Below are positions 1 to 11,433 of a DNA stretch of 64,000 nucleotides, in pieces. The notes beneath the pieces were generated by a model. The model was not told where the DNA came from and did no database searches. It saw only the letters and a list, made by a program, of their open reading frames with translations. The stretch lies in the NCBI GenBank assembly GCA_020881915.1, contig JAJFPB010000014.1:62001-126000 (forward strand), written 5' to 3'. The stretch's first letter is position 1, and every line of letters begins with the position of its first letter. Made by a program: the position numbers and the translations under genes. Source of the DNA: Paramyrothecium sp. XJ0827. Lineage: Eukaryota; Ascomycota; Sordariomycetes; Hypocreales; Stachybotryaceae.

Positions 1-3000
1 CACATCTGTGTGAAAATGACCACTGATTCTGCAATGGGCCCAAGCACCACGCCAATCTCCCTGATTGCCGGGAAGTTTCGTCAGCAGTCAGAACAAGGGT
101 TTGGTAACACCAAAAGGTCAAAGGCTCACCCTTCCTCAATGGAATCTTTGGCTTCTGTCAAGCCATAGTTGATGCCTTCTTTCACAATCTCCTCAAGTGA
201 CTCGCCCGCAGAGGGGTGGTTGGTGAAGAATCTTTTGAATACTGTAAAATATACCGTGTATCAGTTTACGATGTGCCAACAACTAACTCGCTTGCCACGT
301 ACCGTTCTGGAGCATGGGCCCCGTAGCCATGCCAAGGCCTGTACCGAGGAAATCTAGAATCAACTGCATTGCTCCATCCGTTTTCGCCTCAGGCGCGAAG
401 GTCTCCGCGAAACCTTGCAAGGTTGTCTGGACTGTGGAATGGGCGTCGTTGACACCGGTGTAGAAGTTGATGTACATCTTGAGAAACGTCAGCTGTGTTG
501 CGGTCTAGTCTCATAATCTCGTGTACGCGTCGACTACTTACCGAGCTGATTTTGACAAAAGAGTGTAGTATCAATGCCGACCCGGCGCGGAGGCCTTTGG
601 CATCATTGCACTCCGGGATGGTCGTACAGAAATTGTTCCCGACTGTTTTGTCACATTGCATGCCTGGTGGACCGCTGACCTCTGCACTAAAGAACGAGAC
701 AAATTTGCCCTGTTCCCTATCGCCACGAAGCTTCCAACGGCCAACCACGTAATCCCAGGCCTCGTCACACTTTAACTGCTTCCATCTTTCCACTTCGGAA
801 ATGCTTTCGTTTCTGGCATACTTGTTGTCACACTTCATGTTCTTCCAGTCTGTTGGCTCTTTGACTGGCTCTGGCTCTTGCCCATCACCAGATCCAACCC
901 CTGGTAGGAACGACTCCAGGTCGAGAGCCCAGTCAGTGGTACCGCCAAAGTTCAGTGACTTCCACTTGGCTTCTCTCGCGGCTTTCGTCTTGGAGTCCAT
1001 GAACGACACCCAGTCCGATCCGTAGATCAGGATGTTGCTTTCGGACTTCGCGTCATAATAAGTCCGGGCCGTTGAATCTCTGGCAATAATCTCCTTGATC
1101 TCGGCGTTTGCAAGATATCCGCCTGTGTCTGTGCACCTACCCTTCTTTGCCCCAGACTCAGGACCGGTGAATGTACACAGCTCTCCGGTGCAACTGGGGT
1201 TCGTCATCTTGAAGGACCTGCCATAGCTGGAAACGCCTACTACAACCTTGCTTGAGGGCACTCCAGCCTTGGTTACCATGACCAACGCGTTCATTGTCTC
1301 TGTCATGTTGATGTGGGATCTGAGGCAACTGCCCTTAGGGCATCCGGGAGAAGCCCACACACTCTCATAATCCCATTCTAGCTGGAGTATTAGCTTCCTG
1401 TTGACTGTCGGAGCTTGAGATTGCTTACGTCCGTGAAGATCATAGGTCATGTAGACAATGTAATCGACGACCTTTGCGATCTCCGCCACTGGGAAAAATC
1501 GTAAATACCAGTAAGAGGCTGGAGCAGCGATCGAAAGACTTTTGTCTGTGTCAAGTTAGCGGCAATGGGGAAAGTGTTCTTCGGAACGTAGAACGTACTA
1601 GGCAACTTGGCGCGAAGGAGTTTGAGCAACTCGAGATAATTCTTTCCGTCGATCGGGTCCGCAGCGGGTATTCCGTCGATATCTGGGGCGCCCGGATATT
1701 CCCAGTCAATATCGAGACCATCAAGCTTGTTGTTGTTGATAAAATTCGCAAGGTTGCTCGCTAGTCTTTCCCGGTTCTCTGGTTTCACGCCCTCGCGGAA
1801 AATCCAATATGTGCTGGGGTCCGTAGATGCAGTCCAGCCTCCAAATGCCATGATTTTCTTCACGCCCTGCATCTGGACGAACTTGTTGAATTGTGGTTTC
1901 ACACGTGCCGCAGAAACACTAAAGCCGGGTCCAACGTCACCAAAGGCAAAATGAATGTGCGTAATGTCCTTTGGCATTTGGGTTACATCCATGTGCAGAC
2001 ATCGACGCTCCTCGTTCCAAGCTTCAAAGTACCCAACCTTTCTAAATTGAGACGGTGGTGAACCGTTGTTCACAATACTCATGCCGCAATTTGAGATGCA
2101 GCCGTTCTTGCCAGGCTCCGTAGTCCCAGGAGGGCCAAGAGTAGATTTTGTGCAGAACTCGGCTGTGGTGCCACACTGTCCCCAGACGTTGCAACAAGCA
2201 TTCAAAGGACATGGATTCAGAGTTGCAAAGTCAGTTCCCGATGGAGGCTTCTTAGTTCCTGGCTTCTGCGGGCCACACTGGGCGTTTGCAACCGGCGCCG
2301 GCAAAGCCGGGGTGCCTTTGCTAAGGCAAGCTTTGATGCCCACGAACAGCTTGCTGCAACCACTCCAGCCCCAGGTCTTTTGGTTGAAGTCTTCAAGCTC
2401 CTTGACGGTGAGGCCATTGGCTGCAGCAATAGCACTACATGTGTCACCCTTGAGTATTTCTTTGGACGCACAAGTCCCGTCTGCCAGCGGCTTCGGGCGC
2501 CTATCGGGCAACGTCCCACTCGAGCAGCAAACATATTGCCCTGGCATGAGGGTTGAGCAAAGATCCTTAGCGGGGTTGAATTTATAGAAGTCGTTGGGAT
2601 TAAGACCGCACTTGAACGCAAGTATGGCACAACCATCGCCTTCCTCTACTTGCGTAGTCTTGCAGTCCGCCCTCTTCTCCAATGTGCTCTGTGCTGTCGT
2701 ACGGGCATTCAGCCAGATGGAAGAAGTGCCGAAGGGCTTGGTTTCTCCCAGGTTATCGATGCATTCGCCTCGAGACCATGCCTTCATGGCAGCCTGGACC
2801 CGGAACAAGGCTTGCCCCGGGGTTGTGTCCGCGATTATACCCATGGTATAATCCGCGGTCCGGTTGCTTCCACATAGCTGCACTGCCGTTGTCCTGGTTT
2901 TCCCGACATCTGGATCCTTTGCATATCGCAGGAAATCGTGAAATGACTCAATTGCAGCACCGCGATCATCAATGGCGGCTCCAACGAAAGCGCCGACAAC

Positions 3001-3513
3001 AGTATCACCATAGTGAACAATGAGCTGGGTATCTTCAAACTCTTTGGTCTTGTCGAGTAGCAATGCAGCCTGGATTTCCTTGACAGCTGTCACTTTCTGA
3101 CCGGAGACGACTTCCTCCTCTGACACTTGGTAAACAAGTTCCAAGTCTACCGATGTCTCCAGAGCCTCCTCGGTGCTGTCCAGAAGTTCTTTGGCTTTGA
3201 ATTGTTCTCGGAAAACAGAAGGGCCTCGAGCGCTACTACAGGCCCCAACGACAAACGGCATATCCGAACTCTTCAGCGGGTTCTGGATTGTGAAGTCGAG
3301 AAACCTCGGTTTGTGGTTGCAAGCATAAAGATGGTCTAGTGATGAGTATCGAGTGTAGTTGCTGGTGGAAAAGCCGGCCTCTTCGCATGTGCTTGGACAT
3401 TGCCCAAGGCTGCTTGCTTCCAGGTACTCATGAGTACTCAAGGAAGAGATACTTGGTCTAACAAGCCAGAATAGTGCTGCAGCAGCAATGATCCTCGGGC
3501 TATGCCGGATCAT
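1..3513 (-). CDS. LysM-CBM18-GH18 chitinase (subgroup C, killer-toxin-like), 3' end outside window
   Basis: A secreted chitinase expected to hydrolyse chitin in fungal walls or debris. The start is the ATG at 3513, because the reading frame upstream has only non-ATG codons. It opens a signal peptide (MIRHSPR followed by a hydrophobic stretch). Then come a long N-terminal region, two Cys-rich LysM domains (about residues 290-400), a type 1 chitin-binding domain with the CPLNACCNVWGQCG pattern (about 415-460), and a GH18 barrel from about 490. The catalytic DGLDIDWE motif lies near residue 600. Introns fit at 1598-1546 (GTACGT donor, CTAAC branch point), 1428-1378, 541-493, 302-242 and 129-61. 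All keep frame and restore family motifs such as SIAAPASYWYL and MTYDLHGQWDY. The coding frame is still open at base 1, so the C-terminal part lies outside the window. The architecture matches subgroup C fungal chitinases, related to the chitinase subunit of yeast killer toxins. Confidence 0.93.
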
Positions 3514-4246
3514 GATGTAGTGGTATTGCGACAATCAAAGAGAAGTATACCTGAGAAGGACAATATGAGTGACACAACTCAACCGCTTTAGTGCCATAGT
3601 TGCCGCTTTTAAAGGCTTGCTTCGGTGTTCTCCTGTCCAGGAATATGCTCAAAGGCGGTCGAGGAATCCCATGAATTGCAACGATATCCCAGTACTAATC
3701 AGATGGGACGACGTACGCCGGGTCTGGAGCGTCCTAAGCGGGCTGCATTCCAAAATGGGATTCAAGACCAACCAACACACCCAGCGGAGGACTTCCGACA
3801 CCGCTAAAGAAATGAGTGCAAAGTATTCTGTGGAGTCACTTTTCGATTTGCAAAGGGACGTTTGTTCAACCCCTGCAGTCAAATCTAAAATGAGACGATG
3901 CGTGGTTCTGGATGGGGTCTATCATGCATGAACGATGCAGTTCGCGCCGTTGGTGAGTCTACGAGCAACCAACAGATGTAACACCCTGGCTCGGGCAGAC
4001 GGCGCATGCGAGTGTTTGCACACGTTTGTAGGCAATATACGACAAGGGCTGTTTCTTTTACTTATTGCATGATATTAGGAGGCTCCAAGACCCTCTCTAT
4101 GAAGAACAGATATCTGCCTCGCTTAATGTCGGACCAAACTATAGAAAACAAGCCTTGTGCAGGTCGTAGATGAAGGAAGGATAAGCCACATACAGACTAT
4201 CAGGAAATCAGACTGCAATTTCTCACGAAAGGAAGCTATACTACTT
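3514..4246. other. Intergenic region, chitinase promoter side
   Basis: This stretch holds the upstream region of the leftward chitinase and the 3' flank of the next leftward gene. Short open frames occur on both strands but none has a recognisable domain, a good start or coding-like composition. I see no RNA gene or repeat. Confidence 0.5.
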
Positions 4247-5113
4247 TTAGTGGCGCCAGATTGTCCATGCACCCAGTAGCAGAGACAATCCAACCGAAAT
4301 TCCTACGTGTAGTGGCATTCTATTCCCGGCCGAGTCGTCGTTGGTGCTGCACTCACCAACAAGACCGGTTGCGTTTGGCCAGGAACCACTCGTGCAAGAG
4401 GCCGTCGCCAACATCTGGGAGGCGACCATACTAGCCTCCTCCGGCCCCATCTGCCAGGCACAAGTCTCTACGGGGTGTGGATCATCCATACTGCCACCGA
4501 GGACGGGACAACGTGTGCCTCTCCAGTCCTTCGCTCCACCCTTTATCTCGATTGCACCTACGGGGCTTGAGCATGGACCCGCGGCCTCGATATTTGGAAT
4601 CTGCCCATCCTTGGACAAGTTGAAAGTGATCCCACTGGTGAAGGAGATGTCAAAATGTTGGTCGTTTGGCATGTTTCCTCTCTCATCACAAGCGTAGCCG
4701 ATAATGAATGTGAGGCTGAGCTGGACAGTGGTTGCACTAGTGTTCACTATATCGGACACACCCTCTATAGAAAGCCACCGATCATCTGGGATCTCCGTGT
4801 TGTTGAGTGGGGTGTCGGGCTGCCGGATGATTCCGCCTTCACCAAGCAGCTCCCTTTCTGGCCATGAAGTAAGCTCCCAGGTGATGAACGTAGTGTAAGG
4901 CCAGGCGAGGTGCACGTTGTGGACAGCCAGCACAACGGGAAAGGGGTAGACCGGCTTGTAGGTGGCGTTATCTCGAGGAAAGACCAGGTCAACCTGCACG
5001 ACGTTGGGGTCAACTTCAGCTGACGATGCAGTCGACGCGTTGAACACGACCAACAGCATAAGCAGGGCCCGGAAGCCAACTCGGTCAAGCAAAGAGGACG
5101 TGAACAGCCTCAT
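4247..5113 (-). CDS. DUF7136 family secreted protein, probably GPI-anchored
   Basis: A single-exon gene for 288 residues starting at a clear ATG. The N-terminus is a signal peptide ending near the ASTASSAEV segment (about residue 32). The body begins with the VDLVFPRDNATYKP type of motif followed by FPVVLAVHN, which I associate with fungal DUF7136 proteins. It has several N-glycosylation sequons (NAT, NNT, NTS) and paired cysteines. The last about 20 residues are hydrophobic and follow a short polar, Ser/Asn-containing stretch, as expected for GPI attachment, so the protein probably sits at the plasma membrane or wall. The biochemical role of the family is unknown to me. It lies between a LysM chitinase and a LysM-WSC protein, which suggests a cell-wall job, but that is inference from position only. 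Confidence 0.75.
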   Translation of the reverse strand: MRLFTSSLLDRVGFRALLMLLVVFNASTASSAEVDPNVVQVDLVFPRDNATYKPVYPFPVVLAVHNVHLAWPYTTFITWELTSWPERELLGEGGIIRQPDTPLNNTEIPDDRWLSIEGVSDIVNTSATTVQLSLTFIIGYACDERGNMPNDQHFDISFTSGITFNLSKDGQIPNIEAAGPCSSPVGAIEIKGGAKDWRGTRCPVLGGSMDDPHPVETCAWQMGPEEASMVASQMLATASCTSGSWPNATGLVGECSTNDDSAGNRMPLHVGISVGLSLLLGAWTIWRH

Positions 5114-5965
5114 GGCTCCACCGACAGCGTGACGCTAGTTGCCGCCTTGATTCGGTTGTCGTGCGTGCCGTTGCAGGGAAAAGAACTCACCCGCAAAGGA
5201 TACGCAGTGCAGTGTCAAAGATGCTTGATGTGCTATGAAGAGAGCATCCAACTGCAAAGCAATGTCCTGAACTAAATACCCCATGTTGGGGGCTAGGAGT
5301 CCCTAGATGCATATCGGTTTTGCATCCGCTGTCGACTTGGCGAAATTGCAAGGGCCAGGGGTTTGGTCTAGGCTCTCGACCCGTCGGTCAATACGTGACG
5401 TTTAAGGCTAAATCCTCCCAATGGAGCCATAGCTGCATTAAAATATGGGTAATGGCATAGCCAGTTTCCTATTTAAACGTTCTGTGGATATTCTGTTGGT
5501 TCGTCGCATTGCCAGATCGAGCGCCGTCGTGGTCAGTTAACCAAAATTATTCGTTTCATTGCAAGGGTTCATCCTATTGCAAGGGTTTTGGTCCAATCAC
5601 AGGACTGCATAGTCACACGTCGTTCTCGCTTTTGCAGGCGATATTCCGTTGCGGCTGAGCCGAACACCCGGGTCTTGGCACGATAGTTGCAAGTGTTGTT
5701 GGTTGTCCAACATGCTGCATATTACAATCTCGTATCTCGGACGAGTGACTCTATTGAGAAGCCGAATGACTCGTCTCATGATGCTTTTAAATTTTTCAGG
5801 CCAGGCAGGAGCGAGCATGAGTTGCGCCGCGGGAAGCAGAACCAACAGGTCATTTCGACGGAAGGTTTTGAGTTACATAGAACCATCCCCCCGTGTGCCG
5901 TGAAGGAGGCTCTCGATCCATCCGTGTATTGCACTGAGAACTAGCCTCTTGTTCCCGCCGCCAAA
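5114..5965. other. Divergent intergenic region between DUF7136 and LysM-WSC genes
   Basis: This is the shared upstream region of two divergently transcribed genes. It contains a short direct repeat of about 13 bases (attgcaagggtt) near 5559 and 5577. No gene was recognised. A purine-rich CCAAAATG context precedes the rightward start at 5966. Confidence 0.5.
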
Positions 5966-7591
5966 ATGATCTACCCGTTTGTTCTTGCGGTGGTGCTTTC
6001 TAGAGCCACGTCTAGTCTAGCCCTCAATGTTCGCGGCCCAAGTCCTCTTGGCAAGGTCGAGCCCAACTCAGCAGCTCATTGCACCTGGTGGTTTGAGAAC
6101 AGAGATGGCAGTACACTTTGTCAGGCTGTGCCTTTTCTCTCCGGCATCACCCCAGCACAGTTCCTCTCATGGGTATGTCACAGCACCTGAGAAACGCGAG
6201 CTTCTATCAGCAACAGAGCTGCGAGCATCCCCTTCTATCCGGCCTCTGACTACTAATATCAAACCTGTCTCTAGAATCCAGCTCTGACGGCTGATTGCGG
6301 CAACTTCAAGATTGGCTATGCCTACTGTGTGGAAGTCAGTACGGCGCCGTCGACCTCTACAGCCATACCTCCTTCACCAACGTCCACCACACCCAACGGT
6401 ATCGTCACCCCCACACCAATTCTGCCTGGCCTAAGTAAGAGTTGTTATCGCTTTCACCGCGTGAAGGCGGGCGATACGTGCAATAGCATTGTGGCGTCCA
6501 ACCGCATTCGCGCGGCTCAATTCTTTGAGTGGAATCCTTACGTTGACAGCGACTGCGACTATCTGCCGCTTGATACCAATGTCTGTGTAGCCACTTACAC
6601 GGCGATGCCAAGCTTTCAGTCCTATGGTTGCTACGCGGAAGCCTATACAGGAATTTCTGGAGCCACTCAAGACACCCTTCGTTCGCTGAACCACTCGTTT
6701 ATCAAGAACGTTGCCACGTTGACAATTGAGTGGTGCGCCGTCTACTGCCTGGTTGAGAAGAACCAGCCACTTTTTGGCGTCCAGATTGGCACGGAATGTT
6801 GGTGCGGTAGCAGCCTAACAATGGGCAGCGCCAAGGCTCCCGATATTGACTGCAGCAGGTCCTGTTCCGGGAACAATGCTCAGAAGTGCGGTGGTTCCAG
6901 CCGTTTGAGCGTCTACGGCAAGCAGGGCAGTCCGGCTCCGGTCGCTTATCGTCCGTATGGCTGCTATACTGAGGGCTACAACGTTCGGGCTCTTGGCTCG
7001 CACAGCAAGCAGAGTCAGCGCATGACGGTTGAGGAGTGTGCCAACTTTTGTCTGGTCCAACAGCATGTCAAGATGTTTAATCTGCAGGAAGGTAATGAAT
7101 GCTGGTGCGGAGAATATCTCGGTAGTGGTTCCGTGCCAGCCCCTGCCTCTGACTGCAATGTGAAATGCCAAGGAAACTCAGCACAGACGTGCGGAGGGAG
7201 GCTCGGTCGCCTCAGCCTCTACAGCTCTCTCGTCGAAAAACCTGTACTCAATTTCAACAGCCTGGGTTGCTATACGGAACTCACCGAGGGCCGCGCCCTA
7301 CCCGACGGTAAGCCCCAAACCAAGGAGTAATAGTCTTGCAAAAGCTGACCTGCCGCAGCGAAATTGCAGGATTCCAAGGGCCTGACAATTGAGAGCTGTG
7401 CGAAGTTTTGCATTGAAAAAGGATTTAAAGTCTTTGGGTTGCAAACCGGAACTGAATGTTGGTGCGGGTCACGAATCGACCCAGGCTCTGCCCCAGCAGC
7501 ATCAGAGGCTGAGTGTGGACACAATTGTTCTAGAGACTCGTCCCAGAAATGTGGCGGAAGCTGGCGTCTAAGTGTATACCAATGGAAGTGA
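5966..7591 (+). CDS. Secreted protein with two LysM and three WSC domains
   Basis: Exons 5966-6172, 6275-7307 and 7359-7591 give about 490 residues. Intron 1 has a TACTAAT branch point and intron 2 a GTAAGC donor. The start ATG opens a signal peptide (about 20 residues). LysM 1 (about 39-90) is reconstituted across intron 1 (FLSW joined to NPALTADC). LysM 2 (about 128-176) has the VKAGDTC and FFEWNP signatures. Three WSC modules follow (about 185-285, 295-388, 395-488), each with GCY near its start, an ECWCG centre and a QKCGG or QTCGG end. LysM domains bind chitin or GlcNAc oligomers and WSC domains bind wall polysaccharides, so this is likely a secreted glycan-binding protein without a catalytic domain. 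It is transcribed away from the chitinase block. Combining both domain types is less common than either alone. A role in masking chitin from a host or protecting the own wall is inference. Confidence 0.9.
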
Positions 7592-8723
7592 AGAAATTCC
7601 AAGATGAGAACATGCACTACATTTGGCGGACCACAAGGTCGGGGATGGTGATGTGGTTTCCCTTAACTTGCCGTATCTTTGGTTGCGCTATCTAGAACAG
7701 AGTGGCCACCCTTATGAAACGAGAAGCATACCGAACCAATTTAAAGTTTCTCAATCAACCCAGCTGTAAAATATGGCAGAAGTGGAGATAAGGTAGGCAG
7801 GCCAAGCTCAAGCCCCATCCATGTGAAGCATGGGGTAATATCATTGTAGATAACCCCCTACCTTAGGGGCTGGGTTATGGAGGCCTTTTTGCAGGGTGAC
7901 AGATTACTTGGCCTTTCTGGCGTGAGATTAGAAATAAGCGAGTAAAAGAAGCATTTGAAGGTCATGAAATCTTTGAGGAAGTATACCACATGTGTACTTA
8001 CCACTCTACCTGCTGTGTCTCTACTTGATGTTGCTGAACTGCCCGGCTGCCAGTCGAAGCGAGCCGTCTTGGCTGCTCGGTGTCTCGCCAGAAATCGGCA
8101 GCGATGGAGCTCGCGCCACAGTGGCTTAAGCTTAAGTACCTGATCTGCGGCCAAGCTCGACTCGGCGACAGATACTCAGCAAGCGTCTCAGGTCAAAGGA
8201 TTGAATAGAATGAAAACCCCCTCACTCTATGTAGACACTATTTAACAGCTGACACATGTACTTTAACCGCAAGACCAAGTACTTCACAGCTCTATGCTAC
8301 CAACCACGACATCGGTACGGTACAGCACAGCAAAGTCCTTAACAGCGTCGCAGCGCCCCGTTTCGAAAAAGAAGAATGTGGGGTAGCGCTAAGCCTCTTG
8401 TGGCCCCCCCAGCGGGCCCCTAGGAATTTTATTTTATGTTCCATTGCTTCGGTTGTATCTGCCATGCGCCAATCGGGAAAAGTTGCAGCGTGGCCTTTTA
8501 TCCTCTCCGCCTCCCCCCCCCCAAACAAAGACAAGTCCGGGACAGCTTCCCAGCTCTTCCTTGATGACACTTTGGCTACAGCGACTGCACCCCTGGACGA
8601 GACGACAATATTAATACGAGCTCCTCTCCTCTCTAGTCTCACACATCGTGTGTTTCTTTCTCTCCCCCCTCCCTCATCCTCATCGCCTTCAGCAAGCTGC
8701 TTTTTCTGTCGTTTGCCGACACC
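7592..8723. other. Intergenic region with pyrimidine-rich PDI promoter
   Basis: No coding region was recognised. The right part (about 8400-8720) is strongly pyrimidine-rich, with C-runs near 8404 and 8511 and CT-rich sequence up to the ATG at 8724. That is typical of highly expressed fungal genes. Confidence 0.5.
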
Positions 8724-10332
8724 ATGCATCACCCCACCATCGTCTCGACCCTGACGGCTGTCTTGGCTGCCCTGCCCGCGGCCCAGGCGGCTGGTCTGTA
8801 CACCAAGAACTCGGCCGTTCTGCAGGTCGACAGCCGTTCCTACGACAAGCTCATCACCAAGTCCAACTACACCTCGGTACGGGCTTCACTACTTCTTGCA
8901 TTCGGGACGATGGATTTATCATTGAGCTAGCTACTAACGTCTTCCCTTTCACTAGATTGTCGAGTTCTACGCCCCCTGGTGCGGCCACTGCCAGAACCTC
9001 AAGCCCGCATACGAAAAGGCTGCCAAGAACCTCGACGGCCTGGCCAAGGTCGCCGCCATCAACTGCGACGAAGACTCCAACAAGTCCTTCTGCGGAGGCC
9101 TCGGCGTGACCGGCTTCCCTACCCTTAAGATCGTCCGACCCGGCAAGAAGGCCGGCAGCAAGCCCGTCGTCGAGGACTACCAGGGCCAGCGCACCGCCAG
9201 CGCCATTGTCGACGCCGTCGTGTCCAAAATCAACAACCACGTCACCCGCGTCACTGACAAGGACGCCGACGCCTTCCTCGCCAAGCAGGGCCCCAAGGCC
9301 ATCCTCTTCACCGAAAAGGGCACCACCAGCGCCCTCCTCAGGAGCGTCGCCATCGACTTCCTCGACGTCATCTCCGTCGCCCAGGTCCGCAACAAGGATA
9401 CCGCCGTCGTGGAGAAGTTTGGCATCAACAAGTTCCCCTCCCTGGTGCTCATTCCCGCTGAGGGAGAGCCTGTTGTGTACGACGGCGAGCTTAACAAAAA
9501 GGACATTGTCGCCTTCCTGAAGCAGGCCGGCGAGCCCAACCCCGATCCCGCTCCCGGCAAGGCCAAGCCCGCGAAGCCCGCCAAGGCAGAGAAGAAGACC
9601 AAGCCCACCGACAAGGCTGAGAAGGCAGAGAAGGAGGCAGAGAAGAAGGCCGAGGAAAAGGTTGAGGAGGCCAAGCCGGAGGAGCCCGTCGAGTCGTCCA
9701 CCCCCGAGCCCACCGCGGAGGCCGTCCCCGACGTCATTCCTATCAAGACACTGGTCAGCTACGATGACCTCGTCACCAACTGCCTCCATCCCAAGGCACA
9801 GACTTGTGTCCTCGCTCTGGTCACGCAATGGGGATCCGAAGCTACCGCCGACGCCATCACCTCTCTCTCCAAGCTCAGCAACAAGTACCTACAAGGCCAC
9901 AGGCACCTCTTCCCCTTCTTCGCCGTTCCCAACTACGTTGAGGGTATCCCTGAGCTTCGCGAAAGCCTTGAGATTGGCACCGAGGTGCAGATTATTGCTC
10001 TGAACGCCCGTCGCGGCTGGTGGCGGCAGTACGAGGGTGACTTCAGCCTCGAGTCGGTCGAGGCCTGGCTTGACGCTATGCGCCTGGGCGAGGGCTCCAA
10101 GAAGAAGCTGCCCAAGGGTGTCGCTCACGAGATCCCTGAGCCTTCGGACCTGGCGGGAGAGGACGCGTCCGCCGAGAGCAGCCCTGCCCCCTCCAGCGAG
10201 ACCGAGAAGGCCGCAGAAGCTTCCAAGGAAACCGAGCCCGTGGCGGAGCCCGAGGCGACCCAGGCTACTGATCCCGAGCCCGAAGTTGAGACGGAGGCTC
10301 CCACGGAGGAGGGCAAGCACGACGAGCTCTAA
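8724..10332 (+). CDS. ER protein disulfide isomerase, single thioredoxin CGHC domain (Mpd1/P5-like)
   Basis: Exons 8724-8876 and 8956-10332 give about 509 residues. The start context is CACCATG and a signal peptide ends near AQAAG (about residue 22). The intron splits the thioredoxin domain just before the active site. Joining gives SNYTS then IVEFYAPWCGHCQNL, placing the redox CGHC at about residues 60-63, followed by the cis-Pro segment GVTGFPTLK. A second thioredoxin-like region (about 145-275) contains no CxxC. A Lys/Glu/Ala/Pro-rich, highly charged linker (about 275-335) precedes a third globular region and an acidic C-terminal tail ending in KHDEL, the ER retrieval signal. The protein should form or isomerise disulfides in the ER lumen. 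The single CxxC motif favours an Mpd1/PDIA6-like assignment over classical two-site PDI. The exact orthologue is uncertain. Confidence 0.92.
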
Positions 10333-10510
10333 GCAGATATCGACTGCGCGGACGTTTGTTAGTATGTACTGTGAAAAAATGTAAAACAAAATGTAGTAAA
10401 CAGCCAATGTGGGTATCAATGCCTTACCCTCGAACAATAAGATCTGTTAAATACTTGCAATTCCCCAACGCCGTTGTGCCTCCCGTACCATGTTTCCAGC
10501 TCAATCCTTT

Positions 10511-11433
10511 TTATTCATCCAAGTCCATCGCCATGGTGTCACTCTTCTGGACGGCGCCCTCCCGCACCATCTTGGCGCCCTTTTCCCTGACGGCCTTGTC
10601 CAGGAGCTGCTTAACCTGCTTGCAGCCGTCGACGGCAACGACCAGCATGCCCTCGAGGCGGCTGACCTGGACACGGCTCTCGCACGACAGGACGGCGATG
10701 CGGTCCGAGTCGCCGAGCGTGGCAACGGTGAGGAAGGGCAGCTCCTGCTCCTCCTGGTTGTTGAGGTCGAGGAGAGGGTCGGCGGTGTCGTCACCGGCAG
10801 CGTAGGATGACGTGGAGCCGGCGGTGCAGGCGGCGATGTAATCCGTCATGGGGATGCCGGCGTCGATGAGGGCGAGGGTCGTGGCGTTGAGCAGGGCGGC
10901 GAGGAGCGAGCCGTCCTGGGAAAGGACGTGGAGAGAGATGTTGATGGAGGAGTGGGGGAAGAGGTGGGTGTGGAGGTTGGACGCGAGCGTCTTGGCGATG
11001 GTGATTTCCATTTCCTGAATGCGCCTGCGCAGTCCATGTTAGAATAGGAAGGGAAGAGTATGAGAGAGTACACCGTCCACGAACGGGGAAGGGAAACGGG
11101 AGAGAGGACTCACTTATCACTTCGGCCTCGCTTCTTGCGGTCCACGCTGGAAAAGCCGGCGACAACGAGATTGACATTGACGGCGGCGGCGTCGCGCTGG
11201 GGCGCCTGGGCAGCAGCGCCACGTCTCTGCTGCTGCTGCCCGGCAATCTGGGAATTCTGCTCCGTAGGGCCCGTGACGACACACATGACCTTTGTGTGGC
11301 CCATCTCGAGGTACGAGGAGCCGTCGGCGGCGTCCTGGGTGCGGATGGAGGCGTGGAGGCGGCGGAGCTCGTTCCAGCGGCGGCCGTCGACGCGGAGCAG
11401 CGCGAGGGAGTAGGTGGACGTGTCGAGAGGCAT
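10511..11433 (-). CDS. RRP41: Exosome complex component RRP41 (Ski6), RNase PH fold
   Basis: Exons 11433-11114 and 11024-10511 (GTGAGT donor, intron of 89 bp) give about 277 residues. The N-terminus carries the RRP41 pattern RVDGRRWNELR and DGSSYLEMGHTKVMCVVTGPTE. The second exon begins KRIQEMEITIAKTL and includes SQDGSLLAALLNATTLALIDAGIPM, the conserved RNase PH core. The insertion rich in Gln, Arg and Ala (about residues 64-80) is longer than in yeast, making the protein somewhat longer than the 246-residue yeast version. RRP41 is one of six RNase PH subunits of the exosome ring that channels RNA to Rrp44 and Rrp6 in nucleus and cytoplasm. The ring subunits are not catalytic in fungi. The gene is convergent with the PDI gene, with 178 bp between the stop codons. 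Confidence 0.93.

Noticed and set aside
8854..9828. 324-codon minus-strand open frame opposite the PDI gene
   Set aside because: Gly/Leu-rich, no domain. It is the antisense shadow of a strongly biased coding sequence.
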